A stretch of 9,346 bases of DNA from Cytophagales bacterium (GTDB lineage Bacteria; Bacteroidota; Bacteroidia; Cytophagales; Cyclobacteriaceae), in the NCBI GenBank assembly GCA_003454975.1, contig DMST01000198.1:1-9346 (forward strand), read 5' to 3'. Below are positions 6,001-9,346 of this stretch, piece after piece. How positions within the stretch are numbered: the first letter of the stretch is position 1; the number at the start of each line of letters is the position of its first letter. The notes below the pieces were generated by a model. That model was not told the DNA's origin. It did not search any database and saw only the letters and a program-made list of their open reading frames with translations. The position numbers and the translations under genes are program-made.

Positions 6001-8945
6001 AAATTGAGGACAGCCAGGCTATTGGCTTGTTTGAGCTCTAGGGCAAACCCCTTCGAAAGTAGGTTAGGCGGTGCGCTACCGTAACCTGCAGCAAAAAAAA
6101 CACGCGGATGTACTGCCAATACAAACTGAGGAGCGGTGCCCTTTCCTTGGTAGACATATAGGGGCTGGTTCGATTGATAAATAAGGGGGCCCCCTCGTAC
6201 CTGGCCTCGGGTCGCAGTTCGTCCAGAGATTTCGAAATTTGTACCTGCAGGCAAGCCTTCGTTGGTAGACCAGATCAGCAGATTCTCATTGTTGCCATCC
6301 AACAACCTAGTACCACCCCAAGGCATGTCAGTAATCCGAATTTCAGTACCAGGACTTACAGAGTCTAACAACATCAGAGAAAGCGTGATGCTATCTTGGA
6401 AATTGTACCCGGTCAGCATAAGGTCGCCGGGTTGCAACTGAGTACCAAGAATATCCTCCGCTCCTCCTACCTGAAAATAGGGCCATTCAGAAGGCCAAAT
6501 CTCATCTTGAGAGCGTACCCAGTTCTGCCCCGCATGCAATTCCTTTCGTAATACATCCTGAGTACCCGAGGTAAGCCCGCCAAGATAGTAGGCATGCTTT
6601 TCTACATAACCGAATTCTGTTTTTCGATCAGCCATCTGCAGTACATATGGGGTACCACCATTATTGACTCCGTATGCCCCCAAATCCAGGCTTGCAATCA
6701 AATTTGGAGTCTCCAAAGTACCTTGATAAGCAAACAGTTGGTAACCATCATCTAGCCCAAATGCACCTAGCAGTTTTCCAACATCGGCATACTCAGAATA
6801 AACCGTAACCACAGTTCCTGCGGGTACGGACTGGTCGGCAATCCAGGTTACATTTCGGCGGCTAGAGGAGTAAAGGTATTCGAAAGTAGCACCACCCCAT
6901 TCGGCACTGTTGAAATGAATCTCGGTACCAGAATCCAAGTTAACCAATGGTACAAAAGCAAATTGGCTATCATTGGAGAAGTAGCTATAGTAGGTATATA
7001 AAGGTCTATCTATATGGTAGCCCACAAACGCCAAATCACCCGGTTGCAGAGTAGTACCTACCGTGGATGCCGGAGCTATGGAATATGAGGGCATATTCGT
7101 CAACCCCGACGGATAATCATGCAGCTGCCAATTGAGCGGGTTGACGGCATCCGAAAAGATTTCAGCCTGGCTGCCCACACGCACTCCCCCCGCAAGAAAG
7201 GCCTCTCGAGGAATACGGCTCTTGCTTCCGTGACTCCAATATGCTTTTGGTGATACTAGTTCACTCGGTAGGGCAGACTCATTATCTGCCAAGGGCGGCA
7301 CATCCCAATCCGAAGCGGTCAGTCCAAAAATAAAACTAGGCGCCAGGCTAGGGCCCTGGTACATAAATATGTGCGCGCCTGTAGATAGCGATTTTTGAAA
7401 ATTTCTAAACCTATCGTCCAGAAGGGGATCAATCACCGAACCCGCCTTCACTAAGGTATCCGTTTCCCAGGCAAAAACACCAAAATCTAAATCGAGTTGC
7501 AGCTGGCTACCGTCCCAAGAAGAACCCGTGAAGGCAATTTGGGTGCCCGGTTGTAAGTCAACGAGGGTAGCGAAAGCCAATGAAGAAGAACTGGCAGTAT
7601 AAAAACCCGTCAGGAAAACGTCTCCCGGCTGTAGAAGTGTACCCTCTGACTGCCAAGCAATTCCGACCTGAAAATCTGGCAGCAAGTCTTCCCAGGTATT
7701 GTAATACCCATACATCTGAACGTTAGCCGGAGCATGAAGTTCGGCCCTTAGTTCTTCCTTAGTGCCTTGGTACACAGGACCCGCAAACACATACCCATCG
7801 AAAAATGAAGACTCTTGGTCTAGGTAAAAATAAAACGAGGAATCTGTGGCCAACGCAGAAGGCAATAAGCCTTCGGCATCATCCTGGAAATTAGTATCCG
7901 TATAGTCAGTAGCCGAGATGGATGTAATAAACTGAGGATCAGCTGTACGCCCTTGAAATATGTACACCTGCTCTGACCGGTTGTAGGTAATGGCCCCTCC
8001 CTTTAGCTTACCTACATTCGCAAAGTTGGCTTGTATGACAACTACAGTACCGGCCTCCAAATCGGTAGTGGCCTCCCAAGTACATAGCTTATCCTCCTCT
8101 TCCAGATTCTGCCAATCAGAACCCAACCACCCATGATCGGTCATTACCAATCGTGTACCCGCTATTACCGGTTCTAGCAGCACAAAAGCGACTTTGGCAG
8201 CATTGTAATTATTATACCCATAGTCAATACCCGCAAAAGCCACGTCGCCCGGAGCCAATATAGTACCGGGTTCTGCATAAGGAGCCCCCACGCTAAGGTT
8301 AGATAGCTCCACAGGAACTACTGAAGATTGACCATTGGAAAATACCCAGGAATTTGGATGGTATATCTCTTCTCTCAGTTCAGTTTTGGTGCCACCTGGG
8401 ATGGTACCGTCATACCAGCGAAGTGGTCTTAGGCTTGGAAAACTGACCTCCCGATTACCGCTATTCAGTACACTGGGCAATAGCCCCTCACTATCCTGAT
8501 CCACCGAACCATTGGCTGCCCAAGTATAAGTATTGAGTGCCGCCAAGAAACTGGGAGCACTAGTGGAGCCTTGAAATGCGTATAATTGATCGTGCCCTGA
8601 AAAGAAGCCCTCAAAACTACCTGATACACTCCCCACAAAGGAAGAATCTCCTTGAATGGTCACTACTGTACCTGCGGTTAAGGCAGTTTCTGAAGCCCAA
8701 GTAATTTCGGTATCCTGAGAAAGACTGACTAAAGAACTGCCATCCCAACCGCGATCCGTGAAGTGGATTTCCGTCTGTGCTACTACGTCTTCTAACAGCA
8801 TGAACGAAAACCGAGTCTCGTAATGCGCCTGATACTCCAGAAAAACGACATCCCCTGGAGATAATGTTGTTTGGGATTTTGAGGCGAAAGAAAGAGAAAG
8901 GGCAAACAGTAAAAAGAGACCCAAATACGAGAAACGTTTGAGCAT
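1..8945 (-). CDS. Giant multidomain secreted/surface protein (six N-terminal ~200-aa repeats, then two Ig-LamG-Ig-beta-helix modules), 3' end outside window
   Basis: One frame is open from the ATG at 8945-8943 to the left edge: 2981 complete codons, no stop, roughly 330 kDa so far. I checked all codons. An in-frame TAG lies upstream at 8999-8997, and no other in-frame ATG, GTG or TTG occurs between it and 8945, so the start is unique. No Shine-Dalgarno is visible, as is usual in Bacteroidota. Order of parts: signal peptide (1 to about 21); six repeats (28 to about 1212); Ig/CARDB-like (about 1215-1325); LamG-like (1328-1502); Ig-like (about 1535-1649); beta-helix (1650-2075); then the same four-part order again to 2944; then a new segment. 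Only three cysteines were noticed. Known for such families: export through Sec and T9SS, and roles in adhesion or polysaccharide contact. The function here is inferred; no catalytic motif was recognised. A C-terminal sorting domain is expected beyond the window, by analogy with the neighbour. Confidence 0.97.
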   Translation of the reverse strand, partial: MLKRFSYLGLFLLFALSLSFASKSQTTLSPGDVVFLEYQAHYETRFSFMLLEDVVAQTEIHFTDRGWDGSSLVSLSQDTEITWASETALTAGTVVTIQGDSSFVGSVSGSFEGFFSGHDQLYAFQGSTSAPSFLAALNTYTWAANGSVDQDSEGLLPSVLNSGNREVSFPSLRPLRWYDGTIPGGTKTELREEIYHPNSWVFSNGQSSVVPVELSNLSVGAPYAEPGTILAPGDVAFAGIDYGYNNYNAAKVAFVLLEPVIAGTRLVMTDHGWLGSDWQNLEEEDKLCTWEATTDLEAGTVVVIQANFANVGKLKGGAITYNRSEQVYIFQGRTADPQFITSISATDYTDTNFQDDAEGLLPSALATDSSFYFYLDQESSFFDGYVFAGPVYQGTKEELRAELHAPANVQMYGYYNTWEDLLPDFQVGIAWQSEGTLLQPGDVFLTGFYTASSSSLAFATLVDLQPGTQIAFTGSSWDGSQLQLDLDFGVFAWETDTLVKAGSVIDPLLDDRFRNFQKSLSTGAHIFMYQGPSLAPSFIFGLTASDWDVPPLADNESALPSELVSPKAYWSHGSKSRIPREAFLAGGVRVGSQAEIFSDAVNPLNWQLHDYPSGLTNMPSYSIAPASTVGTTLQPGDLAFVGYHIDRPLYTYYSYFSNDSQFAFVPLVNLDSGTEIHFNSAEWGGATFEYLYSSSRRNVTWIADQSVPAGTVVTVYSEYADVGKLLGAFGLDDGYQLFAYQGTLETPNLIASLDLGAYGVNNGGTPYVLQMADRKTEFGYVEKHAYYLGGLTSGTQDVLRKELHAGQNWVRSQDEIWPSEWPYFQVGGAEDILGTQLQPGDLMLTGYNFQDSITLSLMLLDSVSPGTEIRITDMPWGGTRLLDGNNENLLIWSTNEGLPAGTNFEISGRTATRGQVRGGPLIYQSNQPLYVYQGKGTAPQFVLAVHPRVFFAAGYGSAPPNLLSKGFALELKQANSLAVLNLPFASGTVLDFQAAGWNAHNWNAIEYPEEYQVTDYQVTDSSYSFSGTELQPGEAAIFALELDNRLGFVLLTDVAPGTQVTLLSHRFQQGAPEFQLTTRVLHWQATEPLRAGTVVVLDGNGAVNEGSLFGSGKLNVNAYDAWILLQGTLENPRYVSALNMDAWVEGEDELPPGFPSAVFALALEAEAAFGYYSPEITTGPTAFAFQQLTDTANWYTPSQDAWYSELPYFTFEPNDVAARGLVGLADDDRIEEGTQLVHAVLRNEGTEPLTSAQLGWSLDGIMQPKVAYSGNLNTGEVDTLVLGTALWMPDELREVSLWTELPNGVIDPTPERDTLTLERIVVIPDEFHYGIALDGESQYIVMDNLLDSLSNSDSFTIESWVYLSNETENFDHVWSIYDPTGYYATSLNVYNNRFRVFNIVSDTVRLERWNHVAVSVTDSLAIFYLNGKEQGRYAFTSLPKIESGGFFTFGATYFFEPNFLLDGALDEIRIWSTARTQVQLQEWMVKHEGIEAETNLLAHYRVERGYGQTLYDAQNEYLAPIVAGGNWVESRAPVRDLVFPLDAHPTPDQQYLIPLLAGNQTAQVRLRNQGTEPLTSASIGWSLNGVPQSYLAWTGYLERSEDTLLTLGSFQLPQNIPTQLMFYSSAPNNQPDGNPENDTLKIDLLSRMAGVYTVGKSNADFETLGAAVAALKTRWASDSVTFRLQPGQYPERLVLESIPGISKSTPLIIESANGDSEEVTFILEDGGRDASLFRLANIEGVILRNISLVQKNDEYDNSLIRLGDSVNHVTVDGLQLTGISHSAGERGNLIYSISNSPLSQINIHNSTFTYGTFGIRIDVPSSQPTHRNWNLEGNTFLNQYSYGASLRNIDTLLMANNTFETERTNGYTQQFYQALGLGSISNGEIRNNLFGVKGYNGISGGGLIDVAFINNVVALDYSKGSGSVFDLNGGTNVSFFHNSILGTASSNGSFYAFNLSSIDTLSLFNNILAVNQGNLVNAFYSLTALSSDYNNYWNGGTNSFIAMDGTYFQLDAFRSATGQAQHSLRVDPQYFDNVNLLPRQVALDGAGTPLSEVTTDSKGKTRDLSRPDVGALEFSVLPYDARISAMVQPRRMEVVSQDQQPLVVRVTNFGTQPLSETIVGWQVDDLPTRSTHVTFAPLAVGDSVEITLNSVDLAPEQFHTFSAWVDSVEGGVDAGNDLDTAQADWVRVAPRIPHYGLAFDGQSSAVYLGDHTATEARLDAEDYDFTLEVWMRADSYKESVIIGETPFASTEGFSLYMAPDGRLGLYQRYAYYSSFTPELNRWYHVALVQKSGIGFQLYVDGEFQGLLNTNTVTPQGQGWIAGGSNVSSGPFFHGAIDEFRFWEVARSATQLREGAIRPVDLDETGLVHLYSFNQRLDDLIVDLKSGTLGTLPHGVVKVPVATPVRDTLYFEQDGGILEILLPGTPFPAGIQPVEAILYNTGRETIQQAEIGLEVNGQLELVTNWTGTLLPGSQDTVLVGDYFFQPVANYNLSVFLQSTNGLPEQARHNDTLTTQDILVMMEGEYLIGSSDQADYDSFHAAVNELTRRGVSGPTTFWVEPGDYGGYNTLDIHTITGTSPTNRVTFASLEQTPENTRLYTNGSSVVELNRADYLTFKNITFEIEGYAYQHVIETGQYSKGIEFIGNKVITDSERSTLLSLGGEALNQHGKIVGNEFIGGNYGVFFYGLPGDTHVQIDSNRFEDQYSMAIYVERADTLLIRANTITKAEDGAYGQYRGIYIRSTPHMRVEGNTILSDREGTGIYLDRNYDGGTKLISNNVISLNSTGPSVGIYSYNCFYLELYSNNLYSNSSYYDGSGVWLSLSYYSTFKNNILYNTGEGIVLHSERSSGLDSDHNVFYSSDSVYLASTPTGTNGEGYTEYNLADWQATARQDQNSLFIDPQFANDTTLLPQAPELRRAGTFIPSVAYDILGNERNHPNPDIGAYEQSTVPKSFVLSVPFDTCYLPEVYADGSAVGTLQGPERV
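3..113 (-). other. Start of a new segment after beta-helix 2 (residues 2945-2981)
   Basis: Residues after the closing PDIGAYEQ read SFVLSVPFDTCYLPEVYADG and continue to the window edge. In super-module copy 1 the corresponding point starts an Ig/CARDB-like domain (PYDARISAMVQP). Here the sequence is different and includes a cysteine, which is rare in this protein. The period is therefore not continued. It may begin an unrelated Ig/HYR-like domain or a C-terminal region; too little is visible to decide. Confidence 0.6.
114..1385 (-). other. Right-handed beta-helix domain 2 of the giant protein (residues ~2522-2944)
   Basis: It opens with GEYLIGSSDQADYDSFHAAV and TTFWVEPGDYGGY, equivalent to the cap of helix 1. 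The body holds regular rungs such as FKNITFEIE, IVGNEFIGG, IDSNRFED, IRANTIT, VEGNTILS, ISNNVISL and FKNNILYN. Asn is placed at the inner turn positions and there is much Tyr and Ser. It ends with YDILGNERNHPNPDIGAYE, the same closing motif as helix 1. The rung pattern is the clearest evidence for the fold. No catalytic residues were recognised. Confidence 0.87.
1830..2366 (-). other. LamG/concanavalin-like domain 2 of the giant protein (residues 2194-2372)
   Basis: It begins with YGLAFDGQSSAVYLG and has FTLEVWMRA (Trp2230), RWYHVALVQ, a YVDGEFQG strand, IDEFRFWEVARS (Asp2337) and GLVHLYSFN. It matches domain 1 motif by motif at an offset of 866-871 residues, and both domains are about 175-180 residues long. 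It has the same fold assignment and the same uncertainty about ligand. Confidence 0.9.
2721..3998 (-). other. Right-handed beta-helix domain 1 of the giant protein (residues 1650-2075)
   Basis: The opening GVYTVGKSNADFETLGAAV, followed by VTFRLQPGQYPE, is the typical cap of a pectate-lyase-like parallel beta-helix, where a repeated sequence sets up a pseudo-active groove. Many short strands with Asn ladders follow (NNTFE, RNNLF, FINNVV, NNILAV). The closing motif DSKGKTRDLSRPDVGALE is the usual end of such domains in Bacteroidota and other bacteria. Members can be polysaccharide lyases, but most such modules in giant surface proteins are structural. No catalytic triad could be assigned, so binding or scaffolding is as likely as enzyme activity. 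Confidence 0.85.
3999..4343 (-). other. Ig/CARDB-like domain B (residues ~1535-1649)
   Basis: This short all-beta spacer lies between LamG 1 and beta-helix 1. The strand pair LRNQGTEPLTSASIGWSLNG resembles domain A (about 1215-1325, 4971-5303), which has LRNEGTEPLTSAQLGWSLDG. Such N-x-G-T-x-P-L strands are typical of CARDB-type domains. The domain ends with an NPENDTL strand before the beta-helix cap. Its boundaries are approximate. Confidence 0.75.
4440..4964 (-). other. LamG/concanavalin-like domain 1 of the giant protein (residues 1328-1502)
   Basis: The domain opens with YGIALDGESQYI, continues with FTIESWVYL (Trp1360), RWNHVAVSV (Trp1409) and a YLNGKEQG strand, and closes with LDEIRIWSTART (Asp1466) and LLAHYRVE. 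This is the hallmark order of the LamG-like jelly-roll superfamily (Laminin_G_3 type), common in Bacteroidota surface proteins and often involved in carbohydrate or matrix contact. The conserved positions are structural; ligand-binding residues cannot be assigned from sequence. Confidence 0.9.
5310..8864 (-). repeat. Array of six ~200-residue N-terminal repeats in the giant protein
   Basis: Six units begin at residues 28, 230, 438, 633, 837 and 1030, spaced 202, 208, 195, 204 and 193 residues; the last ends near 1212. Unit coordinates: 8864-8259, 8258-7635, 7634-7050, 7049-6438, 6437-5859 and 5858-5310. Each opens with LSPGD, LAPGD, LQPGD (three times) or LQPGE. Next come an aromatic or hydrophobic strand, a GT-x-I strand, and a TD-x-GW type turn (TDRGW, TDHGW, TGSSW, NSAEW, TDMPW, then lost in unit 6). 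A Trp strand, an AGT-V-V-x-I strand, a Y-x-F/Y-QG strand (such as YAFQG, YIFQG, YVYQG) and a tail with GT-x-x-x-L and an Asn-Trp-like end follow. The pattern predicts an all-beta domain. I recognise the general type from Bacteroidota and cyanobacterial surface proteins but cannot give a family name. Unit 6 is the most divergent. Confidence 0.88.
5886..5915 (-). repeat. 15-bp tandem duplication encoding YQVTD twice
   Basis: On the plus strand 5886-5900 and 5901-5915 are adjacent 15-mers that differ at one base (atcggtcacctgata and atcagtcacctgata). The protein reads YQVTDYQVTD, at about residues 1011-1020, in the linker just before repeat unit 6. The duplication is in frame and adds exactly five residues. 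It is probably a slipped-strand event in a loop. Confidence 0.9.
8871..8945 (-). other. Signal peptide of the giant protein
   Basis: Residues 1-25 read as a standard Sec signal: a short basic n-region (Lys3, Arg4), a hydrophobic core from Tyr8 to about Ala21 rich in Leu and Phe, and a Ser-Phe-Ala sequence at 19-21 that fits signal peptidase I cleavage after Ala21. The polar stretch SKSQTT follows, and the first repeat begins at Leu28. No lipobox cysteine is present, so a lipoprotein is unlikely. Export to the periplasm and then, probably, through T9SS is inferred. Confidence 0.88.
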
Positions 8946-8996
8946 AGCGCAGAGGTGGTTGAAAAGTTGAGAATTGTTGTCTGATATAAGAGATCG

Positions 8997-9028
8997 CTAA
9001 AGTACGATTCTTCCAGGGGTTTGCCAAA
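8997..9028 (-). promoter_or_regulatory. Candidate Bacteroidota-type promoter of the giant gene
   Basis: On the minus strand a TTTG (9028-9025) is separated by 20 nt from TACTTTAG (9004-8997). The Bacteroidota vegetative sigma consensus is TTTG near -33 and TAnnTTTG near -7, with about 19-21 nt between. The match is perfect in the first box and has one mismatch in the second. Transcription would begin some 45 nt before the ATG at 8945, leaving a short leader. The position between the upstream terminator and the start codon fits. It is an inference from sequence only. Confidence 0.5.
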
Positions 9029-9031
9029 CCC
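9017..9031. repeat. Palindrome overlapping the -33 box
   Basis: GGGTTT (9017-9022), a 3-nt centre, then AAACCC (9026-9031) form a perfect 6-bp inverted repeat. It directly abuts the T-tract of the terminator, and its AAACCC arm contains the candidate TTTG -33 element of the minus strand. On the minus strand it is not followed by a T-tract, so it does not look like a second terminator. It could be an operator for a regulator of the giant gene, or simply a short chance hairpin. Confidence 0.4.
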
Positions 9032-9032
9032 T

Positions 9033-9067
9033 AAAAAATAAGGGTGAACCACTTTCGTAGCTCACCC
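9033..9067 (-). terminator. Rho-independent-like terminator after the T9SS-CTD gene
   Basis: On the minus strand GGGTGAGC (9067-9060) pairs with GTTCACCC (9049-9042), with one G-U wobble. The stem extends inward by a T-G wobble and an AC/GT pair to a GAAA tetraloop. This gives an 11-bp stem closed by a GNRA-type loop. It is followed at once by TTATTTTTT (9041-9033). It starts 27 nt after the TAA of the upstream gene and ends before the promoter candidate of the giant gene, so it sits where a transcription-unit boundary would be expected. The A-rich flank lies only on one side, so the structure reads as a minus-strand terminator and not a bidirectional one. Confidence 0.85.
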
Positions 9068-9094
9068 TTCTCCTTTCATCGAATATCTGCTTGC

Positions 9095-9346
9095 TTACCG
9101 AATCACCACCCTAACGTGCTGCAAGGTCTCCCCTTGCTGTACGCGCAGCAGATAGATACCCGCTTTCAGTTGCAGGCCTTCTACCGCATGGTGGGCCGAG
9201 TGTGTGCCCTCGTAGCGGTACTGCTCTTGCCCTACTGCGTTGAGCAATGTGATGCTGACCGGCTCCGTTGCGTTGAGCCCTTCCAGTGCCACCGTAAAGC
9301 TGCCCGTGTTCGGGTTGGGGTACACCGAAAGCTGAGGTGCCATGCC
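9095..9346 (-). CDS. 3' end of a secreted protein gene: T9SS type A C-terminal sorting domain (5' part outside window)
   Basis: The visible 83 codons end at a TAA (9097-9095). The frame is open to the right edge, with a Gly codon just before the first Met. That Met is therefore probably internal and not a start. The sequence is a classic Por-secretion-system C-terminal domain: the YPNPNTGSFTV motif near the beginning, a middle strand ITLLNAVGQ, and the ending GIYLLRVQQGE followed by VRVVIR at the very C-terminus. In this family (TIGR04183-like) the domain directs proteins that have crossed the inner membrane through the T9SS outer-membrane translocon and is usually cleaved off. The domain is complete, but it says nothing about the catalytic or binding part of the protein, which lies outside the window. 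The gene is followed by a strong terminator, so it is probably not co-transcribed with the giant gene downstream. Confidence 0.93.
   Translation of the reverse strand, partial: GMAPQLSVYPNPNTGSFTVALEGLNATEPVSITLLNAVGQEQYRYEGTHSAHHAVEGLQLKAGIYLLRVQQGETLQHVRVVIR

Noticed and set aside
5859..6060. Possible seventh, truncated repeat unit (LLSKGFALELK... SGTVLDFQAAGW) inside unit 5
   Set aside because: It superficially resembles the opening and GT-x-I/GW core. However, it falls where other units have their tail, and the spacing from unit 5 to unit 6 (193) equals a single period, so it is the tail of unit 5.
5310..8864. Frequent GGTAC/AGTAC-type short motif on the plus strand, resembling a dispersed DNA site
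   Set aside because: It comes from the recurring Gly-Thr and Val/Thr codons of the repeated beta strands (GT-x-I, AGT-VV) and follows the reading frame, so it is a coding by-product.
8617..9027. 136-codon minus-strand ORF overlapping the start of the giant gene
   Set aside because: It is in a different frame from the giant gene and runs across the signal peptide, the promoter region and repeat unit 1. It is Arg/Ser/Phe-rich with no domain character, so it is a shadow.
1..9346. CRISPR array, insertion sequence, tRNA/rRNA or phage elements
   Set aside because: No short regularly spaced direct repeats with unique spacers, no transposase-like protein in any frame, no terminal inverted repeats and no RNA-gene-like sequence were seen. 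Coding sequence covers nearly everything.

Overview
The window is almost entirely one very large secreted-protein gene on the minus strand, from a member of the phylum Bacteroidota. Two things support that placement. The neighbouring gene at the right edge ends in a typical Type IX secretion (T9SS) type A C-terminal sorting domain. The intergenic region carries a Bacteroidota-style promoter candidate and no Shine-Dalgarno sequence. The domain mix (six-fold beta repeat, LamG-like, Ig-like and parallel beta-helix modules) resembles the giant surface proteins of free-living Cytophagales/Saprospiria-type bacteria, but the exact lineage cannot be fixed from this sequence.

Layout, read in the direction of transcription (right to left). 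At 9346-9095 is the 3' end of an upstream gene, of which only the T9SS sorting domain and stop are visible. At 9094-8946 is a 149-bp intergenic region with a hairpin-plus-T-tract terminator, a short palindrome and a promoter candidate (TTTG, 20 nt, TACTTTAG). From 8945 to the left edge a single reading frame stays open without a stop for 2981 codons and leaves the window. I read every codon of this frame and found no stop and no frameshift. All positive-strand ORFs and the other short minus-strand ORFs inside it are shadows.

The giant protein has a signal peptide (residues 1 to about 21). It is followed by an array of six units of about 200 residues (28 to about 1212) that share an L-x-P-G-D opening and a G-T-x-I-x-F-T-D-x-G-W core. 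Then comes an 865-871-residue super-module present twice (about 1215-2075 and 2076-2944). Each copy is ordered Ig/CARDB-like, LamG/concanavalin-like, Ig/CARDB-like, right-handed beta-helix. After residue 2944 the periodicity breaks and a new cysteine-containing segment starts. The true C-terminus, expected but not seen to carry a T9SS sorting signal, lies outside the window.

The two genes are separate transcription units by the look of the terminator. Both probably encode T9SS-exported surface or secreted proteins. The giant one is best described as a putative multidomain adhesin or glycan-interacting surface protein. No catalytic site was recognised and no defence, mobile or RNA element was seen. 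The most unusual content is the six-fold N-terminal repeat family and the large in-frame duplication, both old at the DNA level but well conserved as protein.
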